This document shows positions 1-5,383 of a DNA stretch of 5,444 nucleotides, piece after piece. The stretch spans positions 1-5,444 of the forward strand of contig WFQV01000455.1 of assembly GCA_015486905.1 (NCBI GenBank), written 5' to 3'. The position numbers and the translations under genes were made by a program. Below the pieces are notes generated by a model. The model saw only the letters and a list, made by a program, of their open reading frames with translations, did no database searches and was not told the DNA's origin. Position 1 is the stretch's first letter. Every line of letters begins with the position of its first letter. Origin of the DNA: Melioribacteraceae bacterium. GTDB lineage: Bacteria; Bacteroidota; Ignavibacteria; Ignavibacteriales; Melioribacteraceae.

Positions 1-1700
1 AAATATGCCGATGAAATAAGCTCTTCCCATTTTATTTCGGTCTCTTTACCGTTTAGAAAAACCGTTTCGCTAATTATTTCAACGTTCTCCGTGTTTTCGG
101 TTTTCAACATATTGGCAGCGTGATTTTTAAGTCTCGAAACCAGAGATTGACATGCAAGTAAAGTTGCATTGCCATTTAAATCCGCTGCCGTACTTGCAGC
201 CGTTGGTGAGGTGTTGGCAATTCTTGTGGTATTTGTCGTTTCTATTTTAACCCTTTCATCCGAAATCGAAAGGGTGGTAGCGGCAACCTTTTTGATTTTT
301 TCATTAACGCCTTGTCCCATTTCTACTGCGGCGGTACTAACACCAACACTGCCGTCAGTGTAAATGTGAACGAGAGCGCTTGCCTGATTTAGGAAAGAGC
401 TTGTAAAAGAGATGCCGAAACAGAGCGGCATAACGGCAATCCCCTTTTTCAAAATTTTATTTTCCGCATTGAAACGATTGACTTGCTCGAGCCGTTTTTC
501 AAAATTGTAAATTTCAAAAGCCTTGTTGAGTGATTTTTCGGCGTTTACCCTTTCTGCTTTTTGACCGTAATAAAAATAGTCGCCTTCACGTAGAAGATTT
601 TTCCGTTGAATTTTCCACGGATCTTCGTCTAACTTTTCCGCCGCTTTAAAGACAGCGGCTTCGATTACAAACATTCCTTGCGGACCTCCGAAGCCTCTGA
701 AAGCAGTATTTGGCGGGAGGTTTGTGCGGCACATATAGCCGACAGCCTTTACATTCGGGATGAAATAGCTTCCCGTCGAGTGAAATAAAGTTCGCTCTAA
801 AATTGCGGTTGAAAGATCCGCCGCGGCGCCGGAATTTTGGTAATAAACAACTTCGTAAGCTAATATTTTCCCCTCTGCGTCGAGACCTATTTTGTAATCT
901 GCCGAATAGGGATGCCTTTTGCCCGTCATTCTTAAATCTTCCTGGCGGTTGAGAATTAACTTAACGGGTTTTTTAAGATTAACTGCCGCAAGGGCTGCCA
1001 TTACTGCCCAAGGGGTTGCCTGGTCTTCCTTGCCACCGAAAGCGCCGCCCAAACGAAGAACGTCCACCTCCACGAGATTCATTGATACACCGAGCACCAT
1101 TGCCGCGGCTCGCTGAACAGCAGTGGGGCTTTGAGTGGAAGATAATATTCTTACTCCGCCGTCATCATTCGGAATTGCAATTGAGCCTTGAGTTTCAAGA
1201 TAAATATGTTCCTGACCACCGATATCAACTTTTCCCTCGACTATTGTTTCACACTCCTCAAAAGCCTTTTGTGTGTCCCCCATTGAAAAAGTAACGGGGG
1301 GAGCAATAAGACTGCCTTTTTTGTAAGCCTCACGAGGATTAGTCAAAGCTGAAAGTTCTTCGAATTCAATTTTAATTTTCTCTCTTGCCTTCCTTGCAAC
1401 TTCGGGAGATTCGGCAAGGACAATAGCAATCGGCTCACCGACAAATTCCACTGTCCCTTCAGCAAGCAAAGTTTCGTCTTGAATTATGTTACCGATTTGA
1501 TTTTTCCCGGGGATGTCATTTGCGGTTAGAATTGCTTTTACACCCTCGACGGAAAGGGCTTCGTTAAAATCCAACTTTAATATTTTACCGTGTGCAATCG
1601 GAGAATCAAAAACAGCGGCGTGCAGTGTCCCTTCAGGAACGGGGAAATCATCCACGAACAAACTTTCGCCCCTAACATGTTTAATTACTTCTTTGTTCAT
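1..1700 (-). CDS. xdhB: Xanthine dehydrogenase, molybdopterin-binding subunit (XdhB), C-terminus missing at window edge
   Basis: This is the catalytic subunit of a bacterial xanthine dehydrogenase, which hydroxylates hypoxanthine and xanthine at a molybdopterin centre and passes electrons to XdhA. I translated 566 codons from ATG at 1700 to the left edge with no stop. Residues 1-120 form the small a/b hammerhead domain; the molybdopterin-binding domains follow. Aligning by eye to bovine XDH gives Q190 (STQ, bovine Gln767), E225 (FGGKE, Glu802), R303 (LERTLFH, Arg880), R335 and F337 (TAFRGFGGPQGM, Arg912/Phe914), F432 (FGISFT, Phe1009) and Q463 (EMGQG, Gln1040), all with bovine spacing. Glu802 and Arg880 equivalents are purine-specific; aldehyde oxidases replace them. 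The catalytic Glu1261 equivalent and roughly 190-210 C-terminal residues lie beyond position 1. The segment before EMGQG reads STAAV where bovine has SHGGT. The start overlaps the xdhA stop (ATGA). Naming follows Rhodobacter; E. coli uses different letters. Confidence 0.96.
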   Translation of the reverse strand, partial: MNKEVIKHVRGESLFVDDFPVPEGTLHAAVFDSPIAHGKILKLDFNEALSVEGVKAILTANDIPGKNQIGNIIQDETLLAEGTVEFVGEPIAIVLAESPEVARKAREKIKIEFEELSALTNPREAYKKGSLIAPPVTFSMGDTQKAFEECETIVEGKVDIGGQEHIYLETQGSIAIPNDDGGVRILSSTQSPTAVQRAAAMVLGVSMNLVEVDVLRLGGAFGGKEDQATPWAVMAALAAVNLKKPVKLILNRQEDLRMTGKRHPYSADYKIGLDAEGKILAYEVVYYQNSGAAADLSTAILERTLFHSTGSYFIPNVKAVGYMCRTNLPPNTAFRGFGGPQGMFVIEAAVFKAAEKLDEDPWKIQRKNLLREGDYFYYGQKAERVNAEKSLNKAFEIYNFEKRLEQVNRFNAENKILKKGIAVMPLCFGISFTSSFLNQASALVHIYTDGSVGVSTAAVEMGQGVNEKIKKVAATTLSISDERVKIETTNTTRIANTSPTAASTAADLNGNATLLACQSLVSRLKNHAANMLKTENTENVEIISETVFLNGKETEIKWEELISSAY

Positions 1701-3112
1701 AGCAACACCTCCGCTTTCAAAAGATGAGGAAACAGTTTAAGGAAATGTGCCTCGACCAACCGGCCCAAGAGAGCTTTTTTGTATTCCGCGCTTCCTCGTA
1801 CATCACTAATGGGCGTTACTTCCGATTGTGCAATTTCAGATGCTTCACTAATTGTTTCATCATTTATTTCTTTGCCTTCAAGATAATTAACCGTTTCGGG
1901 TAGGTATTTCGGAACGGGAGCAACACCACCTGCAGACAGACCAATATTCTCAATGGTTTCCCCGTTTGTGTAAATTGCAATTGCGGAATTTACACTTGCA
2001 ATATCCAAGTGCGTTCTTTTGGAAACCTTTTCAAAATTGAAAGCAAAGTTTCCTGCAGGTTTGGGAAATATAATTTCCGTTAGAATTTCATCTTTGCTAA
2101 TATCTAAATTTTTGTAACCTTTGTAAAAATCTCGGAGAAGGACATTACGCGTTTCATTGTTTTTATTTTGAAGAACAATTCGTGAACCGAGTGCGAGGAG
2201 AATTATTGTAAAGTCACCTATTGGAGAAGCGTTTACAATATTGCCTGCAATTGTTGCAACGTCACGAATAAGAGGAGATGCAATTAATTTAAGTGTTTCG
2301 TCGATGTTAGAGAAATATTTTCTTATTATGCTTGACTCTCCGAACTCTTCAAAAGTTGTTTCACCGCTTAGAACTATTTCATCCTCTCTCTCTTCAACGT
2401 ACCCTTTGTCAGTCTTTGCGAAAAAACTTAAATCCTTTTCTTTGAGTTTTTCAGGAGCTTGAACGAGCAAGTCCGAGCCGCCGCCGATTGGAAGTCCGGA
2501 ATTTAAATCTTGCCGTTTTTTACTTGCAATCATACCGAGTCGTTGGGGAATTTCTTTGAAGTATTCAGGCACAATTTTTTTCTCGACAAGGAAATCCAAT
2601 TTCTCTTTAACAGTTGGGGGCGACTGTTTAACGTCATTAACCATATTAACCACCGCACGTTTAATAGAAGCGTAACCGGTACATCGGCAGATGTTACCGG
2701 ATATTGCGGCTATTGCCGTTTCTTCTTTGTACTCGGAATTTTTTAGAAAGTAAGAAGTTAAAGAAGAGATATAGCCGGGTGTACAAAATCCGCATTGAGC
2801 CGCTTCTTCCTTTGCAAAGTGGTATTGAATGAAATTGAGCTCTTTGTCCGTTAATCCTTCTATCGTTACAACATGTTTGCCTTCTACATTCCCCATTGGA
2901 TAAATGCAGGAAGCAACGCTTTTGTAATGCACCGTTCCGTTTTTTAATTCTCCGATTAAAACAGCACAGGCGCCGCAATCTCCTTCTTTACAAACTTCTT
3001 TAGGACCCGTCATTTTCTTTTCTTTTCTGAGAAAATCGAGAAGAGCTTTTGCGGGATTAACCTTCGCTTTAATTGTTTCTTCGTTCAGAATGAATGTAAT
3101 TTGTGTTTCCAT
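1697..3112 (-). CDS. xdhA: Xanthine dehydrogenase, fused [2Fe-2S]/FAD subunit (XdhA)
   Basis: This is the electron-transfer subunit of xanthine dehydrogenase: two [2Fe-2S] clusters carry electrons from the XdhB molybdenum site to FAD, where NAD+ is probably reduced. The 471 residues match the length of Rhodobacter capsulatus XdhA (about 460). A plant-type ferredoxin domain (about 1-80) has cluster ligands C41, C46, C49 (CKEGDCGAC) and C69. A helical second Fe-S domain (about 85-160) has C107, C110 (QCGFC) and C142, C144 (CRC). After a linker, the FAD domain (about 190-350) shows PIGGGSDLLVQ at 208-218 and TIAGNIVNASPIGDF at 287-301. The CO-dehydrogenase flavoprotein C-terminal domain has EKVSKRTHLDIASV at 361-374 and ISDVRGSAEYK near 435-445. 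All eight cysteines are present and the frame is intact. METQITFILN begins where the ferredoxin domain normally does; the ribosome site is weak (GGAAA just upstream). It is the first gene of the xdhAB operon. Confidence 0.96.
   Translation of the reverse strand: METQITFILNEETIKAKVNPAKALLDFLRKEKKMTGPKEVCKEGDCGACAVLIGELKNGTVHYKSVASCIYPMGNVEGKHVVTIEGLTDKELNFIQYHFAKEEAAQCGFCTPGYISSLTSYFLKNSEYKEETAIAAISGNICRCTGYASIKRAVVNMVNDVKQSPPTVKEKLDFLVEKKIVPEYFKEIPQRLGMIASKKRQDLNSGLPIGGGSDLLVQAPEKLKEKDLSFFAKTDKGYVEEREDEIVLSGETTFEEFGESSIIRKYFSNIDETLKLIASPLIRDVATIAGNIVNASPIGDFTIILLALGSRIVLQNKNNETRNVLLRDFYKGYKNLDISKDEILTEIIFPKPAGNFAFNFEKVSKRTHLDIASVNSAIAIYTNGETIENIGLSAGGVAPVPKYLPETVNYLEGKEINDETISEASEIAQSEVTPISDVRGSAEYKKALLGRLVEAHFLKLFPHLLKAEVLL
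1707..1712 (-). promoter_or_regulatory. Shine-Dalgarno site of xdhB
   Basis: GGAGGT on the minus strand lies 6 nt upstream of the xdhB ATG and inside the last codons of xdhA. It is much stronger than the sites of the other two genes. With the ATGA stop/start overlap it fixes the xdhB start and points to translational coupling, which would help keep the two subunits equimolar. Confidence 0.85.
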
Positions 3113-3139
3113 TTTCCAACAACTTTTTTTCTTTGCTTT

Positions 3140-3168
3140 AATCTCATAAAAAAATATTTAAATATCAA
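3140..3168 (-). promoter_or_regulatory. Possible xdhAB promoter/operator with AT palindrome
   Basis: ATATTTAAATAT at 3154-3165 is a perfect 12-bp palindrome about 42 bp upstream of the xdhA ATG. The minus strand carries TTGATA (3163-3168) overlapping it, which could be a -35 hexamer. The matching -10 is poor (TATGAG at 3143-3148 is too close, GAGATT at 3140-3145 is a weak match). A promoter is expected near here because the gene upstream is over 500 bp away, but the exact elements are a guess and AT-rich palindromes arise easily in such DNA. Confidence 0.22.
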
Positions 3169-3215
3169 GTGAAAGAGCATTTAATAACTTGTTGCGTCTT
3201 CGCATCAGAGATTAG

Positions 3216-3243
3216 GGTACAAGTTGAATTTGGTGGCAAAAAA
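3216..3243 (+). repeat. Left arm of imperfect inverted repeat (possible element end)
   Basis: Reads GGTACAAGTT, seven unmatched bases, then GTGGCAAAAAA. The same two blocks occur inverted at 3616-3644. It is immediately preceded by GATTAG (3210-3215). Two colinear blocks of 10 and 11 identical bases with a spacing change of one base are very unlikely to be chance. Confidence 0.7.
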
Positions 3244-3338
3244 AATAGCTTGTCTTTTCCTCTTGGGTTTTTTGTTACTATTTCTTGCTTTTCTCATTTT
3301 TCCCAACCTACTCTTTCCCTCCCTTCCCGACCTGCCTG

Positions 3339-3360
3339 CCCTGCCTACCGGTAGGCAGGG
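3339..3360. repeat. 22-bp perfect GC-rich palindrome
   Basis: The palindrome is centred on the CC|GG between 3349 and 3350, with arms CCCTGCCTACC and GGTAGGCAGGG. The 11 pairs are mostly G-C, with no loop if drawn as duplex DNA. Just left of it, CCTGCCTG at 3331-3338 partly duplicates an arm. Neither side has a U-run, so it is not a canonical intrinsic terminator. It may be a REP-like dispersed repeat or a protein-binding site; the window alone cannot decide. Confidence 0.85.
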
Positions 3361-3615
3361 AGGAGGGCTGATTCTTGGTGTGTATTGAGAACCTCGCCCC
3401 GCAGAATGCGGAGAAAGGGTGGAAAGGTTTTAAAAATGTTCATTGAAAATTAAAATTTCCATCTTTCCATTTTCAACTCTCAACTAATAATAAAACTAAT
3501 GCCTTGCGTCTTCCCTCTTGCTTGTCACGACGTAGTCAAGCGAAGCGCAGACGAAGGCGGGCGTCTCACGTTTAACTATTTCTTATTTCTTGTCTCTTCT
3601 TTCTTATTTTTTTCA

Positions 3616-3644
3616 TTTTTTGCCACTGATTTTAAACTTGTACC
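3616..3644 (-). repeat. Right arm of imperfect inverted repeat (possible element end)
   Basis: On the minus strand this reads GGTACAAGTT, eight unmatched bases, then GTGGCAAAAAA, matching the left arm at 3216-3243 in opposite orientation. On the plus strand it is followed by GG and then GATTAG (3647-3652), the same hexamer that abuts the left arm. The arm ends 21 bp from the methyltransferase stop codon. Confidence 0.7.
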
Positions 3645-3665
3645 GGGATTAGAAATATTTTGTAA

Positions 3666-4418
3666 TCACTGTTTTTTACCAATTACGGATTTGAAAATTA
3701 TGTTTGTTTCAAAAACAGTTTCGGGATTATTTGCCTCCCGCCTTATTTTTTTCAGTCCTTCAAAATATTCTTCTTCCGTTAAGGCAAACAAAGTTGAATT
3801 GCCTTTTCGGGTTAAGAAATAATCTTCAAGGACAGACTTACCCTTCCGGTCATCATTGATTGTTTCGGTTACTTCCGATTTTATTTCAACAAAACCGGTT
3901 TCCGCCATCAGATTTTCTAACATGCTAATCTGCGGAACTCTTACAAAGTCAATATTGAAAGCTCTCTCAAAGTAATCGTAAACGTACCATTTGTAATGAG
4001 GATTGAAAATATCTGCCAATACGATTACTATTTCGCCCTTTGTTTTCAATGCTTTGAAAGCCCCCTCAAGAAAATTCGTTTTCTCCGGAAAGTGGTGAAA
4101 CGAATTTACACAAAAAATAAAATCGAATGAACTCTTTTTAAACGGTAAAGCACAAGCATCCGCATTTACAAGTTTAAATAATTTCCATTTTGATTTTGCT
4201 TTTGAAAGCATCGGGAAAGAATAGTCAAGTCCGAAAACCGAGACGTCCTGTCCACTCAATTTTTTTAACCAATAACCTGTGCCGCATCCTGCTTCTAAAA
4301 TATTTTTAAAATTATTTCTTTTGATTTCGTTCGCCAAATATTCAAAGGTAGGTTGCATTTTATCGAAGGAATATCTGTCATCGTATGAAACAGCGAGCTT
4401 ACTGTAATCGGTTTTCAC
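3666..4418 (-). CDS. Class I SAM-dependent methyltransferase (Methyltransf_11/UbiE-like fold), substrate unknown
   Basis: This is a predicted soluble, cytoplasmic 250-residue methyltransferase that would move a methyl group from S-adenosylmethionine to an unidentified acceptor. The Rossmann motifs are clear: motif I ILEAGCGTGYWL at 40-51 (glycine-rich SAM loop), the acidic motif II residue D65 in VFGLDYS, motif III around NADACALPFKKSSFDFIFC (85-103), then NSFHHF at 105-110 and the post-motif segment ALKTKGEIVIVLAD (123-136). The N-terminus (YSKLAVSYDDRYSF) is typical of family members that begin with a short helix before motif I. No signal peptide or membrane segment is seen. The start is GTG with TAA as the codon directly before it in frame, so the protein cannot begin earlier; AGGAAAAGG lies 8 nt upstream. 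An in-frame ATG at codon 21 is a less likely start. The 553-bp gap argues against an operon with xdhAB. Confidence 0.9.
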   Translation of the reverse strand: MKTDYSKLAVSYDDRYSFDKMQPTFEYLANEIKRNNFKNILEAGCGTGYWLKKLSGQDVSVFGLDYSFPMLSKAKSKWKLFKLVNADACALPFKKSSFDFIFCVNSFHHFPEKTNFLEGAFKALKTKGEIVIVLADIFNPHYKWYVYDYFERAFNIDFVRVPQISMLENLMAETGFVEIKSEVTETINDDRKGKSVLEDYFLTRKGNSTLFALTEEEYFEGLKKIRREANNPETVFETNIIFKSVIGKKQ

Positions 4419-4426
4419 TTAGTGCG

Positions 4427-4435
4427 CCTTTTCCT
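4427..4435 (-). promoter_or_regulatory. Ribosome-binding site deciding the GTG start
   Basis: AGGAAAAGG on the minus strand sits 8 nt before the GTG at 4418. With the in-frame TAA immediately before GTG, it supports that codon over the later ATG. Confidence 0.55.
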
Positions 4436-4449
4436 ATTTTGTTAAAATA

Positions 4450-4567
4450 TTGAAATCAAAATATAAATTAAATTTCTTTTTCTTGTTAAAAATTGAGAGT
4501 GTTTTCGAGAACGAACAGGCATTTAAATTAATCGAAGCAGCAACAAAAGATTACGATAATGTTTAAA
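4450..4567 (+). pseudogene. Possible small ORF or 3' relic of a plus-strand gene
   Basis: A plus-strand frame is open from 4423 to TAA at 4565-4567. Its last part, from about 4495, reads ESVFENEQAFKLIEAATK followed by DYDNV, a charged, helix-like sequence with natural coding character, unlike the surrounding repeats. No ATG or convincing ribosome site precedes it; TTG at 4450 would give about 38 residues. It may be the surviving end of a gene whose upstream part was lost or replaced by the divergent methyltransferase region, or it may be chance. I do not recognise the protein family. Confidence 0.25.
4462..4490 (-). promoter_or_regulatory. Candidate promoter of the methyltransferase gene
   Basis: The minus strand shows TTTAAC (4485-4490), a 17-bp spacer and TTTATA (4462-4467), a loose sigma-70-like pair ending about 43 bp before the GTG start. 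An overlapping TATATTTTG resembles the Bacteroidota -7 box TAnnTTTG with one extra T. The tract is so AT-rich that such matches are expected by chance. Confidence 0.25.
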
Positions 4568-4636
4568 GCAGAAAGTAATTATCCCCTCACATTAAAGGAG
4601 ATACGAACAACTCAGCGAGTGAAATTTGTGCCCCGC

Positions 4637-4650
4637 CGAGCGAGAGCTCG
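4637..4650. repeat. Small hairpin with GAGA loop
   Basis: CGAGC-GAGA-GCTCG is a perfect 5-bp stem with a GNRA-type loop when read on the plus strand. It lies just before the first TTTAGA repeat copy. No U-run follows it (ATTTGTTTG only), so a terminator role is weak. Confidence 0.5.
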
Positions 4651-4676
4651 ATTTGTTTGTTTACATCCTCATAAAT

Positions 4677-4736
4677 CGTCATTCATTCGTTCTTCGTTTA
4701 GAAGTTTAGTTCGCCTTCGGCGGTTTAGGGGTTTAG
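4677..4736 (+). repeat. TTTAGA/hairpin intergenic repeat, copy 1
   Basis: This 60-bp unit begins CGTCATTCATTCG and contains GTTTAGAAGTTTAG, a CGCC-TTC-GGCG hairpin (4712-4722), then GGTTTAGGGGTTTAG. It matches copy 2 at 58 of 60 positions. It repeats GTTTAGAN octamer-like words on both sides of the hairpin in the same orientation. Confidence 0.9.
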
Positions 4737-4788
4737 AAGCACTTAGAGAGAACAGAAAATTTTTAATTCTTAATTTTTAATTAAGTAA

Positions 4789-4812
4789 TCCGTGTTCCAT
4801 TGTCCAATCAGC
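4789..4812 (+). repeat. TCCGTGTT...CAATCAGC word, copy 1
   Basis: A 24-bp word (begins TCCGTGTTCCATTG, ends TCCAATCAGC) recurs at 5086-5109 with one C/T difference. Here it lies upstream of the AATCATAA word. Confidence 0.85.
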
Positions 4813-4814
4813 AA

Positions 4815-4850
4815 AAATCATAATCAATCATGACAAATCTGCGTCCCATT
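4815..4850 (+). repeat. AATCATAA...CTGCGTCCCATT word, copy 1
   Basis: A 36-bp word recurs at 5018-5053 with three substitutions; its end AAATCTGCGTCCCATT is identical in both copies. Confidence 0.85.
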
Positions 4851-4853
4851 ATT

Positions 4854-4926
4854 CGTCATTCATTCGGTCTTCGTTTAGAAGTTTAGTTCGCCTTCGGCGG
4901 TTTAGAGGTTTAGAGGTTCATAGGGA
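4854..4926 (+). repeat. TTTAGA/hairpin intergenic repeat, copy 2
   Basis: This copy lies 177 bp after copy 1 and has the same CGTCATTCATTCG lead-in. The hairpin is at 4889-4899 and is followed by two tandem GGTTTAGA octamers and the degenerate GGTTCATA. The 3' extension AGGTTCA.AGGGA is shared with copy 3 but not with copy 1. Confidence 0.9.
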
Positions 4927-5017
4927 CAAAAGGATGATTGGATGGGTGAATATCAGATAACAGCAAATTTTTATTTTTTAATTTTGACTTTCTAATTTTT
5001 AATTGTCAAATCCACTA

Positions 5018-5053
5018 AAATCATAAACAATCATAATAAATCTGCGTCCCATT
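5018..5053 (+). repeat. AATCATAA...CTGCGTCCCATT word, copy 2
   Basis: Matches 4815-4850 at 33 of 36 positions. Internally it duplicates AATCATAA-like text (AATCATAAACAATCATAATA). Confidence 0.85.
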
Positions 5054-5085
5054 CCCTCCGTGAACATCCCGCAAAATCCGTGTCA

Positions 5086-5109
5086 TCCGTGTTCTATTGT
5101 CCAATCAGC
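5086..5109 (+). repeat. TCCGTGTT...CAATCAGC word, copy 2
   Basis: Matches 4789-4812 at 23 of 24 positions. It is preceded by related text (ATCCGTGTCATCCGTGTT), so TCCGTGT itself is locally duplicated. Here it lies downstream of the AATCATAA word, the reverse order of the first block. Confidence 0.85.
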
Positions 5110-5237
5110 GTCCTATCACTCATTAATCGCTAGAGGCAAGAAGTAAGACGTAAGAAGTTTGATAGAGAACAGCTCTCGTTGTGAAACGAACTTGTTACGC
5201 ATCACTCATTACTCGTTACAAAGGGATTTGTCATTTG

Positions 5238-5265
5238 CTCCGCCTTCGGCAGGGCGTCATTCATT
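5238..5265 (+). repeat. Partial, rearranged relative of the hairpin repeat
   Basis: CTCCGCCTTCGGC carries the same GCC-TTC-GGC core, and CGTCATTCATT (5255-5265), the lead-in of copies 1 and 2, here follows the hairpin instead of preceding it. TTTAGA words are absent. Confidence 0.45.
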
Positions 5266-5305
5266 GAGGTAGAAAAGTTTGGTGTGGTAAAGTTATTTTC
5301 CGAAG

Positions 5306-5368
5306 GCTGGCAACTGAACGCTGGTAACTTACGACTTAAGACTCGTCACTTAAGACTTACTACTCGTC
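5306..5368 (+). repeat. Local tandem duplications (GCTGGYAACT and ACTTAAGACT words)
   Basis: GCTGGCAACT (5306-5315) and GCTGGTAACT (5320-5329) repeat at a 14-bp step. Directly after, GACTTAAGACTCGTC (5333-5347) and ACTTAAGACTTACTACTCGTC (5348-5368) form a second imperfect tandem pair ending in CTCGTC. The sequence 5136-5157 (GGCAAGAAGTAAGACGTAAGA) carries related words. Confidence 0.65.
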
Positions 5369-5383
5369 AATCGTAATTAGATT

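Larger units (their letters stand above)
3113..3665. other. Intergenic region between the methyltransferase gene and xdhA
   Basis: This 553-bp stretch has no supportable gene. Short frames are interrupted or merely run in from the methyltransferase on the opposite strand. It contains the proposed xdhA promoter zone on its left, a T/C-rich tract at about 3250-3335, a 22-bp GC-rich palindrome, a small hairpin CCGCA-gaa-TGCGG at 3399-3411, a GC-richer patch at about 3520-3570 with an AGACG/CGTCT inverted repeat (3549-3553 with 3562-3566), a second pyrimidine-rich tract at about 3575-3620, and two inverted-repeat arms bracketing most of it. No intrinsic terminator with a U-run is visible for the methyltransferase. 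Confidence 0.7.

Noticed and set aside
169..1294. Plus-strand open frames at 169-363, 919-1116 and 1016-1294
   Set aside because: They are antisense to xdhB, whose minus-strand frame has clear conserved motifs.
2694..2978. Minus-strand open frame of 94 codons
   Set aside because: It is an alternate frame inside xdhA, spanning the iron-sulfur ligand region that reads correctly in the xdhA frame.
3113..3300. Purine or xanthine riboswitch in the xdhA leader
   Set aside because: I could not find a three-way junction with paired loops or any other recognisable aptamer. The leader is low-complexity AT-rich sequence.
3339..3411. Intrinsic terminator for the methyltransferase transcript
   Set aside because: Both the 22-bp palindrome and the CCGCA/TGCGG hairpin lack a following U-run on the minus strand, so I do not call a terminator.
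3499..3822. Plus-strand open frame of 107 codons
   Set aside because: Its second half is antisense to the methyltransferase, and its first half is low-complexity pyrimidine-rich intergenic DNA giving runs of Phe/Leu/Ser. It has no ribosome site.
4697..4738. Telomere-like TTTAGGG tract
   Set aside because: A single TTTAGGGG occurs among TTTAGAA/TTTAGAG variants; the period is nearer 8 than 7 and a bacterial dehydrogenase operon is adjacent, so the resemblance is incidental.
4559..4780. Plus-strand open frame of 73 codons
   Set aside because: It runs through the GAGA hairpin and the TTTAGA repeat copy. Its arginine-rich translation comes from the repeat itself and recurs wherever the repeat does.
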